Notes under the pieces: generated by a model
Database searches by the model: none
Seen by the model: the letters and a program-made list of their open reading frames with translations, nothing else
What the model was told of the DNA's origin: nothing
Assembly: GCA_948567375.1 (NCBI GenBank)
Contig: OX419755.1
Coordinates: forward strand, 18,357,001-18,421,000
DNA: 64,000 nucleotides
Direction of reading: 5' to 3'
Source: Lunularia cruciata
Lineage: Eukaryota; Streptophyta; Marchantiopsida; Lunulariales; Lunulariaceae
Shown here: one piece after another, positions 9,915 to 20,417 of the stretch
Layout of the letters: the number at the start of each line of letters is the position of its first letter
Numbering within the stretch: position 1 is the stretch's first letter
Program-made: the position numbers and the translations under genes

Positions 9915-11814
9915 TGTGGTACCCACATTTTTCATTCCGTACGAGTTTAGAAGAAGAAATGCCTTGTTGAAACCAAATTCAAACCAAATGGAGAAGAAAT
10001 GAGTGCAAACCTGTGATTTGATCAGACCCGAGGAAGTAGACTTCATGTTAGAGGAAGAAGGACTTGGATTAGATGTAACCCAAAGAAGCTTACTTTGTGT
10101 CAGAGGAGGGAAAAACTCGGATCAGACGTTAAGGAATGCAAACCCGAAGGAGAAATAGAAGTTGCAGGTCAGGATTCTTGCGAGGGCCATATCTCAGTGA
10201 CCACAACTCCAAATCAAACATGTTATATCTCGTTGGAAGCGTCTAGTTCAAGGCTTTCCATTGTCACCAAAATTGCAAAGTTTGAAGGTCTGTAAAAGAA
10301 GTTACAAGCATTTAAAGTTTTGGGAGTAGATGTACTTCGGGTCAAAGTGTCTTCGGGTCAATGTGACTTCGTAATTCGGACTTCGTACTTCGGACTTTGG
10401 GTCTAAAGACTTCGCCTCAAGATGAAAATGACTAAATCAGAGGTAACCGGACCTCAGAGTGCAGTGAAGGTGACTTGGGGAGTTTTGCCAGAGGGGTCAG
10501 AGGAAGTTAGAGTAGAGAAAGAAGATAGTTAGGATACCCATGACTTCAATTTCAGTTTTAATTGAAGATGGAACATGAATTGAAGGAGAAGTAGCAGTAG
10601 TGAATAAACCCGAAGTGCAAGATCAAACAGTAAGTGTCTTCGGGTCAGTAACATGAGTGATTAGGGGAAAGTGGGTTACAAATTGAAGGTGTAGATAGTG
10701 TATTCATGCTTTCAATTACAATTCTTGACAATGACACAGTAGAATTAGTAAAAGAATTGATTGTAGTTAGACCCAAAGTAAGAGTGATAGGAGTGCAGGT
10801 GTCTTTGGATTTGACATTTGACACTTTAGAGAAGAGTGGGTTGGGAGATAGAGATTTAGAAGGCTTAACTATGATAGAAATTTCATATCAGGAAGGAGAA
10901 ATGTTAGAATTAGTGGAGGAATTAGGAGTTGTGAAACCCGAGGACAGAGTAGTAGGAAGTAAGATTACTTCGGGTTTGGGTTTGAAAGCCGAGGACAAAG
11001 TAGACATCGGATTGGATTAGTAACCGATTTGAGATTTGAAGGGGCAGATATGAAAGGTTGCATTGTCATTTTGCATCTACAGGTTAGAACAGTTGTTGTA
11101 GAACGGTATAGTTGTTAGAACTGTCGATTGCTTCACTATTTAAGAGTGGCATTCGCAGGAAATTGTTGTTCAGTGCTCATTATTTTTGAGAATAGATAAA
11201 GCGAAGTGCTGTGAAGCAGTGCTTGTCGTTTGAGCTTGATTCCGAGTATCAATTTCACAATTGTGTTTGTGAGTGTTTGGAGAAATTCAAAGTGCAAGTC
11301 AGAGTGTTTGTTGGATGTTGGATTCCACAGCCTTGATCTTCATTCTGTGTGTTTGATCCTGAGTGAAGTGCAATCAAAGCAATGCCTTGACAGATCTGAG
11401 AGGAATTGTAGTGTTGGTAGTATTTTGCATTTGTGAGTGCAGTGTGAAGTTGATGTGAAGCAATTTCGATCGAGGAAGTTGTGCCTTCAGTGGAGGGGTG
11501 GAACACAATTGTGAGGCAAAGTCGTTTTGCAGTGAAGTGCCGTTTTCGGGAGAGCCTAAATCATCACAATCAAGATTGTTTGGAAAGATTTGATGGAGTT
11601 GTGATTATGGAGTGTTAATGTGTGACAAGACTGCGAGTCAGTGCTTGTTACTCTCTTCTGGGTGTGGTTTCTGCCTAAGAGATTAAAGACGCAACCAAGA
11701 AGAACTACATTGTTACTGTTTGTTTTGTATTTGACCAATTCTGACTTGTATCTCTACGGGAACGAACTTTACTTACCCAATTACCGCAAAAGTGATATTT
11801 GCCGGGTTGTCACA
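9915..11814 (+). mobile_element. Nested solo LTR, 1,900 bp, inserted in the integrase of copy B
   Basis: It starts TGTGGTACCC and ends GGGTTGTCACA, so it has TG...CA ends with a short TGTG/CACA inverted repeat. It is flanked by GGGGC (9,910-9,914) and AGGGC (11,815-11,819), a 5-bp target duplication with one mismatch. The uninterrupted integrase of copy D shows the exact empty site. Inside, a TATTTAA box at 11,137-11,143 marks a probable promoter, and a CTTCGGGTC-like motif is repeated at 10,330-10,410. It has no coding domain. The open frames in it (for example 10,706-11,020) have no recognisable match and I treat them as chance. Confidence 0.88.
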
Positions 11815-12760
11815 AGGGCAAGTTTACAAACTTGAGTATCAAGTGGGAGAGGGAGGTTACTAGAGGATAGCATGACTTTATCACCAACTTCAAAGGTGAG
11901 ATCACGACGATGGTGGTCTGCATATTGTTTTTGGCGATTCTGAACAAGGAGGTGAGACTTGGCTTGTTGGAGAGATTGGGATATAGTGGTCAAGAATGTA
12001 GAAGTATGAAGAACCTGAGAGGGAGGAGGAGCAAAAGAGAATCTGGAACAAACTGATCTTGGCTAAAATTGAGAAAGAAAGGAGAAAATCTGGTGCTTGC
12101 CTATTTAGAATTGTTGTATGCAAATTTTGCAGCTGCAAGACATTCATCCCAATTGGTATGGTGGACATTGACAAAGGCCCACAACATATCCTCCAATGTA
12201 CGATTTGTGTGTTTGGTTTGTCCATCAATTTGAGGATGATAGGACGTGGACAAAGTAAGCTTGGTGCCAAGTCTTTGGAAGAGTGCTTGCCAAAACTTCC
12301 CGGTAAATCAAGGATCACGGTTAGAGATGAGTACACATGGCATCCCATGATGCTTGAAGACATTGTCGAAGTAGATTTGCGCTAAGGTTGGAGCATCCAC
12401 GGTATCACAGGTTGGTGCCAAGTGGATTTGCTTACTAAGCTTATCCACAAACACCACAATTGTGGTGTGTCCTTGTTTTGTCTTTGGCAAGGATGTGATG
12501 AGATCCAAGCTCACATGCTCCCAACGAGCGGATGGAATGGCGAGTGGTTGAAGGAGTCCACTCGGCTTTTGGTTGCTGGCCTTGTTACATTGGCAACTCT
12601 CACATGATCGGACAAAGTCTCAAACATCTCGTGTCATGTTGGGCCACCACCATTGGCTTTGGAGGGTGCCCAAGGTCTTGTCTACTCCCATGTGACCAGC
12701 TATTGGTAAATCATGGGCTTCTTGAAGGCGCACAAGTCAAAGATCACCTTTAGTTGGAAC
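11815..12760 (-). pseudogene. Integrase core relic of copy B
   Basis: Minus-strand pieces give MSLDLITSLPKTKQGHTTIV and VFVDKLSKQIHLAP, the first catalytic Asp region, then KHHGMPCVLISNRDP with the second Asp, and in another frame an Asn-rich stretch ahead of the C-terminal domain. This is the retroviral-type integrase that inserts the cDNA. At least one frameshift near 12,310-12,360 disables it, and the solo LTR at 9,915-11,814 splits it further. Confidence 0.85.
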
Positions 12761-12766
12761 ATAGAT

Positions 12767-13411
12767 CTAGTCTGCATGGAATAAAAGACCTTCCTTGAAG
12801 GAGAAGGTGTTGTACTCCTTGTCGCATGTTGTCAAATGACTATGTACCATTTGGAAGAAGGGATCTTGTTGTAGAGCTGATTGAAACTCATTATGGACCT
12901 TAGGGTCAATGGACACTATTGTAATTGCTTCCGTGATGAGAGGAAGAGCCTTCAAATCAGGTCGTCGTGATAGAGCATCAGGGATGACATGGAACTGACC
13001 TGGTTTGTACTCAAGTTTGATGTCAAACAATTGGAGTTGCTCTTCCCATCAATGATGCCGACTCTTCATGTGCTCCAAGTGTAAGGTCTGCAACAATGGC
13101 TTGTTATCAATTTGCATGATCACTTCTTTCCCCAAGAGATAATGCCTCCATACCTTGGTGGCATATACCATTGCAAGTTGTTCCCGATCTTGAGCAGAGT
13201 AACTTTTTTCAATTGTATTTAGTCAGCGAGACACAAAGGCAATAGGATGTAGTTCATCTAGAAATTCTTGTTGCAACACAACTCCAATTGCAAAGTTAGA
13301 AGCATCAAAATCAACCACACAAGGTAGTTGAGGATCATATGGTTGAAGAATGGGTCTTGAATACACCATATGCTTTAACTTCTAGAATGCTTCTTCATGC
13401 TTGGTGGTCCA
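12767..13411 (-). pseudogene. RNase H and integrase zinc-binding region of copy B
   Basis: The minus strand reads MFDIKLEYKPGQFHVIPDAL followed by SRRPD, the conserved end of Ty3-type RNase H, and then the segment leading into integrase. The upstream RNase H part (13,031-13,411) is broken by stops. Confidence 0.8.
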
Positions 13412-14166
13412 CTAGAAGCTCAAGTTCTTTCCCAAGAGGTCAATCAATGGTGCAGCCACATGAGCATAATAGTGGATGAACCGTCGGTAAAAACTGGCCA
13501 ATCCATTGAATGCTTGTACTTCTATAGCATTTTTCAGGGTAGGCCAATCAGTAATGGCCTTGATCTTCTCTTCTTCCATCTTGATCCCCTCTGATGAGAT
13601 CTTATGACCCAAGAAGGTAACCTCCTTCTGCCAAAAAGCACACTTTGACTTCTTGTAGTAAAATTTCCATTGTCGTAGTCGTCTTAGGACTTCTTGCACA
13701 TGATTCACGTGTTCTGCCTCTGTCCTACTATAGATTAAGATATCATCTAAGAACACCATCACGGACCAATCCAATAGTCCCTCTAACACTCGATGCATCT
13801 GATCCATGAAGACTGCTAGAGCATTAGTGAGTTCAAAAGGTAGAACTCTCCACTCGAAATGTCCATACCTTGTACAAAAGGCAGTCTTTTGCACGTCCTC
13901 TCCTTCAATAGGAATTTGCCAATAGCCGCTACAAAGATCCAACTTGGAAAAGTAGCGTGCTCCACTTAGTTGATCAAGCACGTCATCGATCTGAGGCAAG
14001 GGATACGCATTCTTCATAGTTTGTTTATTGAGTCCATGGTAATCAATACAAGAACAAAGTACTCCATCCTTCTTTGGAACAAATAGTACCGGTGCTCCCC
14101 AAGGAGAGGTACTATGTCGTATGAAATCCTTCTCCAACAACTCTATAAGTGTTGTTTGCAACTCCT
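13412..14166 (-). pseudogene. Reverse transcriptase relic of copy B (main part)
   Basis: The minus strand contains the RT core in order: [74 protein letters not shown] and the catalytic FLDDILIYS. The Y/F-x-D-D box is intact over a 250-residue open stretch. The N-terminal part continues beyond the nested LTR at 14,887-15,060, reading MSRPIYWLSPKELEE. RT would copy the element RNA into DNA; the insertion prevents a full-length protein. Confidence 0.92.
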
Positions 14167-14886
14167 TGTAATACCAAGAGCTAGATGTGAAATTTGGTTT
14201 GGTAACATCTAGAATGATGTTATACATGATGGTCAAAATAGATAAGATAGAAGTATCACCAAAAGAGTACTTCTACTAATAGGGCAGAAACCAAAATAGA
14301 CTTGAGAACCTTAGAATCAATAGCTAGACATATGATTTAAAGGTGAGAATTGGTTTGGTAACATCTGGAAGGATGTTACACATGATGGACTAAATAGATC
14401 AGGAAGAGGTATCACCAAAAGGGGACTTCTACTAATAGAGTAGGAACCAAAATATGCCTGAAATCTTTGAAGGCAATTTCGGAGGCCTAAACGGATGAAT
14501 TAGGCCTCAAAAATGTGCAATTTCCCCCCCAACCAAGGAGAGGCTGGCCTTCCCTCCCCCTCCTTTGACTCATGAAGAGTTTTCCAATGGTACCTTACGT
14601 GATTTTGAGATTCTTACAAGAAGATTCCCTAAAAGATTCCCTCCAGTCAAAGCTTGTTTGACCAACCAGATAGGACCTAGACCAGACATGTCACCCATCC
14701 AAGTAAGTAATCAAAGGGTGGAGCTTGCTGACATGTCACCTATCTGTGTCCCTAATCCTATGGTGGAGCTTCCTTGGAGGAGATCCTCTTTGTCTATATA
14801 ATAAAGAGAAGGTGCTCCCTTGGGGCATCAATTGTTTGAGTGTGCAATCTATGTTTTCTCTCTTCTCTTGTCCTTGGAGTATTACA
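14167..14886. mobile_element. Nested solo LTR, 720 bp, inserted in the RT of copy B
   Basis: It starts TGTAATACC and ends AGTATTACA, with a CTCCT duplication on both sides (14,162-14,166 and 14,887-14,891). The corresponding uninterrupted site is seen in copy D near 55,675. Two copies of a 156-bp unit begin at 14,187 and 14,343. A related, more decayed copy lies at 49,613-50,172. Confidence 0.88.
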
Positions 14887-15069
14887 CTCCTCCAACTCCT
14901 TTGGTGAGAGCCAATAGATTGGTCTACTCATTGGAGTACTCATTGGCAATAACTCGATCTTGAAGGGCATACCTTGATTGGAGGGTAATCCCTTTGGCAG
15001 ATCATCCAGAAATACATCTGCAAACTCCTGAACTATCCGACCAACCATTGCTTGATGAGGCTCTTGGCC

Positions 15070-15330
15070 CTCCTCAGATTGTTCTTGTGCAATTGGCTTG
15101 ATCCACACCGTGAATATAAACTTATCTTCCTCCAAAGCTTGCTCTATGGCCGCTTCATTAACAAACTTCCCTTCCAGGGACTCATCTCTCTTCCAAGCTT
15201 GCTCCATGGTTGCCTTCTTGGCAAACTTCCCATCTTGGGACTCATCTCCCTTCCAGATTTGCTCTATGGCTACCTTCTCGACAAACTTCTCATCTTGGGA
15301 TTGACTATTCTTAGGCGTCTTACTCAAAGG
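15070..15330 (-). repeat. Three-unit protease-RT linker repeat of copy B
   Basis: Units of about 60 bp encode KFVEKVAIEQIWKGDESQDG-like peptides on the minus strand. See the equivalent array in copy A at 77-301. Confidence 0.7.
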
Positions 15331-15345
15331 TGCCAGACAACCTAA

Positions 15346-15738
15346 TCAGAAATTTCTACCTTGGTGTTGTACTTGAATTTGTTGTCGGGTCCAATCGAAT
15401 TGAACCTTATGACATTCAAGCCAAGGTAGACCTAGAATGATATCATAATGTAGAGGTGCCACTACAAACCTCATACACTCCAAATAATCCTTCCCAATCT
15501 TGAAGGTAACAGGATGTGAGGTGCGGAATGCAGAACCCTTTCTACCATCCGCCATCATCAAACTACTTCCAAACATTGGCTTGATAAGAATACCCAATTC
15601 CTTTGCTACTTGCATAGACATGCAATTCTTTGAACTTCCAAAATCAACCAAAATCCTACAACCCCAATTAGATATCGTACCTTGCAAATGAAGCAAACTT
15701 GCATAGGTCAAGCCTTCAATCCCATTGGAACTAATCAA
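15346..15738 (-). pseudogene. Aspartic protease of copy B (D-F-G active site)
   Basis: This is a 130-codon open stretch on the minus strand. It reads ILVDFGSSKNCMSMQVAKEL at the active site, later VTFKIGKDYLECMRFVVAP and DIILGLPWLECHKVQFDW, the usual ILG-LPWL end of Ty3 proteases. The domain looks complete except for Phe in place of Ser or Thr after the catalytic Asp. Confidence 0.85.
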
Positions 15739-15754
15739 GCTCCCAGTAGGCGGC

Positions 15755-16669
15755 TCAAAATCTCCTATTGAGATTCTTCATTTCCCTGATCATTTTGTTC
15801 CACAAACTCCATTTGGGCAACTTGTCGAGGTCGCCCATTCCTAAGTGGACATTCAACAATGCGATGTCCAACTTGGCGACAATAAAAGCAACCTCCATTT
15901 TGTTGTAGTCTTTCTCTATCTGCTGTGCCAAGTGGTCTTCATTGGATAGCATCAATCTCCATTGGTATCGGTTCTTCCACTCATGCGTAGTGTATTGGTA
16001 AGCTTTGTGTAGGTCGAGGTCGAGACCAAGTTGTCGCAACCAAGGAATTAAAACGCTCAGCCAATTGCATGGCTTCTTCTATGTTTTGTGGCTCCCGCAT
16101 GGTCACCTCCAATTTGGTTTGTGACTTCAATCCTCACACAAATTGATCTAGAACTTCACCTTCTTGGACATCTAGAATTTCCATGATGATGTTCTGAATT
16201 GTGTGATGTAGCTTCTCACTGAGCCAATCTGCCTCAACTCTGCCAATTTATCTTGTGCAACTCGGGTTGCATTTATAGTTTGAAATCGACCAAGTATTGC
16301 ATCTTTGAATTCTACCCATGTCAAAATTGGTATAACAATTTGTCGTTCAACTTTTTCTACTTGGAATTGCCACCAAAGTTTTGCCACACCATCCAATTGG
16401 CTAGAAGCTAAGAGAATTTGTTTCCGCTCGTCTTGAAGATTGGTGGCTTCAAAGTAACGTTTGCAGTCAAACATAAAATTCTCCATTGTGCTTGGAAGAT
16501 TCTTACCTTCAAACACCTTGGGTTTTGGAAATCGAATGCAATCTTCTCCATCTTGAATTGACACTTTGTCTATCTGTTCTCGTCGTTGCTAGTCTCGTTC
16601 ATCCAACAATTAAGTAAGATGCTCGATTTGTTGTTGCATTGCAATGATAACATCCGGTATTGCCGCCAT
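15755..16669 (-). pseudogene. gag with zinc knuckle of copy B
   Basis: A minus-strand ATG at 16,669 begins MAAIPDVIIAMQQQIEHL, followed by two early in-frame stops. The gag domain continues with IRFPKPKVFEGKN, then L-D-G-V-A-K-L-W-W and SYITQFR. A zinc knuckle C-F-Y-C-R-Q-V-G-H-R-I-V-E-C (Cx2Cx4Hx4C) lies at about 15,850-15,900. Gag packages the RNA; this copy is broken. Confidence 0.85.
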
Positions 16670-16929
16670 CGCTACTACTCTATTCCACTACCCTCAATTT
16701 ATCTAGTTGATTAACATATAGATACAACGCGTCCACCATTCTCCATAAGTTACAACTTGAAGTATCAAGGGTTCCTCTGACATGGTGATCATGTGTAGAA
16801 AATCCTACCCAAAGCGCGAGGTGATGAATTGTGTGAAATGATGCTTTGGTAATATCTGGACATGAAAGTCCCAATGGTTTGGCGGAAGTGGATTTGGTGG
16901 TCCATAAATTCCATCCATCCCATTCTTGC

Positions 16930-16940
16930 TCTAATACCAA
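16930..16940 (-). other. Primer-binding site of copy B
   Basis: On the minus strand TTGGTATTAGAGC directly follows the LTR end. It resembles the initiator-tRNA-Met site TGGTATCAGAGC used by many plant LTR elements, with one substitution. Confidence 0.75.
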
Positions 16941-17294
16941 TGTAAAAGACCAAAACTGAGGAGAGAAATAGGAGAATGGAAACTCACATTGAGACACTTG
17001 AATGAAGGAAAACTCCGAATGCTTAGCATGAGCTTCAGCTTTGGTATTTATAGGTAGCCTTGAAGCTTCTCAAGAAGCTTCTTTCTAGAAGCCGCCTACT
17101 TGGTGTGCAAGCTAAGCTAGTTAGAAGCTTCTAGAAGCTTCCTTCTAGAAGCTACCTGCTTAGGGTGCAAGTTAACTAGTTAGGAAGCTTCCCAAGAAGC
17201 TTCTTAGATGCTTCTAGAATATTCTAGGCTATTTTGTGTTATTCTCTACTTCGTAAGCCCGACTAAATTCATCGCTAAACTCCATATTGTTACA
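16941..17294 (-). repeat. 5' LTR of copy B, 354 bp, with heat-shock elements
   Basis: The ends are TGTAACAATATGGAG and TTTTACA on the minus strand. A perfect four-unit heat-shock element lies at 17,124-17,141, an extra TTCtaGAA at 17,143-17,150 and a perfect three-unit element at 17,212-17,224. All are upstream of TATAAATACC (about 17,044-17,051). This is the promoter LTR of the element. Confidence 0.92.
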
Positions 17295-17299
17295 ACTAG

Positions 17300-18716
17300 T
17301 AATACAAAACTAAATATCATAATACCACACACATGCACAAATGGGTGTTTCAATTCTGCCTTATTCTTTGCTCTCTAGCTCTCTGCTTGACACTCTTCTA
17401 ACTTGGCTCATTCCTTTGTTTCTTACTAACTCCTCCTAGGTTCTTTATGGTTTGCTCTTTGGTTTTACTTGCTGCTAACTGTAATGGACTTTGTCCTTGC
17501 AGGCATTTTCTAGGGATATCTTGAAACACTCACACTCTCCTACTTTTGATCTTATTTTCTTCTTTCTCTTGTTCATTTTTTTGTTCATGCCTACATTTTG
17601 CAATTGTCCAATTTTTGCTCTTTTGGAAGTTTAAGCTCCATTTGTTGATTTATGTAGCCTTCCATTTCTATAACCTTCCCCTGGTGGTTTATTATTTTGT
17701 GTAGCAATGCTAAAAGATGGCTATTTATTTCTTCAAGCTGCATTATTGGAAGCAACCGAGTTTGCCTTGGCACTCGTGAGATTTCGAGCATAAACTCGGG
17801 ACAAGGAGTACTGATAATTATTCAGCTACTTTGGCATTGTGTGACCCACTGATGAAGTCTTTGGTGTTATCATGGAGGTTTACTAAGGCCGCCTTCTACT
17901 TCCTCAGTTGTTTAGCGTCTCGAGACAAGGAGTACTGATAATTGTTCAGCTACTTTGGCATTGTGTGACCCACTGATGAAGTCTTTGGTGTTATCATGGA
18001 GGTTTACTATGGCCGCCTTCTACTTCCTCAGTTGTTTAGCGTCTCCGCACTCCAGTGTCCATAGCATTGGGTGTGATATACTTTATATATCCTATCCTCT
18101 TACACTTTGCTGTAGTTACACTCTTACATTTAGACCTATTTTTGCAGCCACATCCTTCAAGAATTCTTGTTTTGTTCCACTCTTCCATTCCCTACTATTT
18201 CACCACATAGTCCTTTCCCCTTTGATCTATGACTGCTTCTTGCCTCGACCTCTAGTGTTTACTATGTTCTTCCCCAGCTCCATCCCAAGTTCTTCATCTT
18301 CATCCACACACTGCATCATGGTGGGCTCTTACAGCAAGTTTCCTATTCCTCTTGCTTCATCCACGCATTGCATCTATGCGGGGTCTTACAACACACATGT
18401 TTCCTATGCCTCTCGCTATTGGTTGCATTGCTGCTCTCGATTTCATTTTTTAGTGGTGAACTCTTACATCAAGCTTTCTATCCCACTCTCACATTGGCAT
18501 TGATGTTCTCGTTTTCATGTTCTTTATTGTCCATTGGCAGTATTGAATTCTCAATTTATTGCACTTATGCCTTTGCTGCAGGTTAATTTTGATGCATTTT
18601 ACATTAAAGCTGTAACACTACTCTAGCATTGTGATTCAAGTACTGTTGTTTATCATATATGTGCACTTCATGAGTTCTGGATAACCCGCTCCCTAACGAC
18701 TTTTGCTCTCAAATAC

Positions 18717-18720
<4 letters not shown>
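17300..18720 (+). repeat. Dispersed repeat family C, copy 1 (clear homology from about 17,757)
   Basis: From 17,757 it matches the copies at 31,630-32,258 and 50,838-52,219. Markers are TTTGCCTTGGCACTCGTGAG, GGAGGTTTACTATGGCCGCC and the 3' end GACTTTTGCTCTCAAATACC. A 124-bp internal segment is tandemly duplicated (17,801-17,924 and 17,925-18,048). The 3' end runs straight into a TA tract. No reverse transcriptase or other domain is seen; the 182-codon open stretch at 17,955-18,503 is low-complexity and hydrophobic and is not believed. Confidence 0.7.

Positions 18721-18806
<86 letters not shown>
18721..18806. repeat. (TA)n microsatellite at the 3' end of repeat C
   Basis: About 86 bp of pure TA dinucleotides directly after the repeat-C copy, possibly grown from the tail of the retroposon. 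Confidence 0.95.
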
Positions 18807-18808
<2 letters not shown>

Positions 18809-19856
18809 TTTAAAAGACTTCTAATTTATACACAAAAATTAGTTTCCATATCAGTCTTTGTAATTGTGAGTAATCGAATTAGTCTGAATATAGCTAGCAT
18901 GATTATAGAATTCAAGACCGAAAATAACTTTGCTGACAGTAATTTTCTCTCGATTTTAAAGTATGTATTTCAATGAAGTGGCAAGTGCGTCTCAAATTGC
19001 TTTTCCTTTCCTTTTCATATTTTGACAGCCATTTTATAATATTGATAGAAAGCATTTAACACGTAACAAGGAAAGTTTACTACTACAGTGGAGAGTTCTA
19101 CGTGATGAAAGATGGATTGGAATATTTCTCTCTCAATTTGAATGCCAAGCATTGAAGCACCTGTTTCAACCGAATTCAAGGTCCACACTAATTTGCCAAC
19201 TGAAATAGCCTTTTAAGCTACATCCATATAATTCAACTAGCTAAGTGGAATATATCTTAGTTCACACCTCTTTGGGAATTTTAATTTAGATGGTCACAGG
19301 ATCGCATTGATATTCATTGGTCTGAACTGGACTTTTCCTTATTCTTGCATGGGATGAAAGATTTGAGATGACATAAAAAATTATTAATTTATTACAATAA
19401 TATATTTATGCAAATAATACTCACTAATATAAATACATTATATTTATACTTTATCATTATTGGATTGGAAAATAGTCTTAGCAAATAAATGATTATAAAT
19501 AAATATAATCATCCCCAAATTCAAAGATATATAAATCTATTTAGCTAAAATACTCATAAACATAAATTTATTTTAATAGATTATAATTAAATATATGAAA
19601 ATATTAATATTATAACATAATAAATATTCAAAAGTGTATTTTCTTGTTCAATATATACTAATCAACAATATAAAATTTAAGAAGTATATTACATTTACAA
19701 ATATTAAAAATTAATCTTAACATTAAAAATTTACAGGTCAAATTCGTTTATACTATTTAATAATAAAAATAAAATACTTATTTAGGAAATAAACTAATTA
19801 TTAAACAAGTTAGATTATTGAACAAGTTATAGATTTAAATAAAGTCGCCCCAAATA
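18807..19856. other. AT-rich stretch without genes
   Basis: Very AT-rich, especially 19,370-19,860. No frame, RNA gene or repeat is recognised. It separates the repeat block from the HSP101 promoter. Confidence 0.55.
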
Positions 19857-20029
19857 TTAAAGGTTATATCGACCAGTTTCGGAAGCTGGATTTGTTTTTC
19901 TCCCATTTATTTCGCTATTGTCGTTATGGTTATAGATGCCAAACCATGGTCTCTTTACCGCAGTTCCCGGAGCTGGTCCGATCCTCGCTGGAGCTGACCA
20001 GTTAACTGAAGCCAGAGACGACGAGACGA

Positions 20030-20134
20030 TTCCAGAAGCGCTGAGAAGTGAGCACACCGATATCTCGAGATTGTTCATGCGTGAGACACAGTGCACTCGA
20101 GACGAGACTCAAACATTCGAAGGGCAATATTTAA
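20030..20134 (+). promoter_or_regulatory. Probable HSP101 promoter: two-unit heat-shock element and TATA-like box
   Basis: TTCcaGAA at 20,030-20,037 is a perfect two-unit heat-shock element core, about 90 bp upstream of TATTTAA at 20,128-20,134. This suits a heat-inducible chaperone gene, but the element is short compared with the usual three or more units. A second imperfect site is TTCccGGA near 19,966. Confidence 0.5.
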
Positions 20135-20185
20135 CGACTACTCGAAGGACGAGAAGGGCAATCTTGCTCGAGCGAACGGTAGATT

Positions 20186-20295
20186 GATCAGATTTTACGA
20201 GCGGTTTGCAAGTTCATTGTATAGATAGACAACCGTACGTGAGAAGGATCAGATTTACGAGCGATTTTGCACGTTCATTGTGTAGATAGACTACC
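20186..20295. repeat. 49-bp direct repeat in the HSP101 5' region
   Basis: GATCAGATTTTACGAGCGG at 20,186 and GATCAGATTTACGAGCGAT at 20,247 begin two similar 49-bp segments ending in TAGATAGACAACC and TAGATAGACTACC. They lie between the TATA-like box and the start codon, so probably in the 5' leader. Confidence 0.85.
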
Positions 20296-20417
20296 AAATT
20301 TGCCGGGGAGCGACTAACGTCGCGCGCGTGGAGGAGCCAATCGTTTGGAGTGGCAGCACTTGATTTCATAGCTTGTAAGTAGAAGAGTGATTATTTTGCT
20401 GGTGACAATTGGAAGCC

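Larger units (their letters stand above)
9104..17294 (-). mobile_element. Complete chromovirus-like Ty3 LTR retrotransposon, copy B
   Basis: The element is bounded by LTRs at 9,104-9,512 (3') and 16,941-17,294 (5') and flanked by a perfect 5-bp duplication, ACTAG at 9,099-9,103 and 17,295-17,299. On the minus strand the order is gag, zinc knuckle, protease, linker repeats, reverse transcriptase, RNase H, integrase, chromodomain. That is the chromovirus arrangement of Ty3/gypsy elements. Removing two nested solo LTRs (9,915-11,814 and 14,167-14,886) leaves about 5.56 kb, a normal size. The coding part is broken by stops and frameshifts, so the copy is dead without help. Confidence 0.95.

Noticed and set aside
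10706-11020. 104-codon open frame with VVRPKVRVIG-like text inside the 1.9-kb solo LTR
   Set aside because: It lies wholly in an LTR, has no recognised domain and no partner exon.
9104-17294. Causal link between heat-shock-element LTRs and the nearby HSP101 gene
   Set aside because: No LTR of the family lies in the HSP101 promoter; the distance is about 2.7 kb with unrelated repeats between, so proximity is probably chance.
17955-18503. 182-codon open frame in repeat C
   Set aside because: The text is Ser/Phe/His-rich, low in complexity, and the other repeat-C copies do not keep it open.
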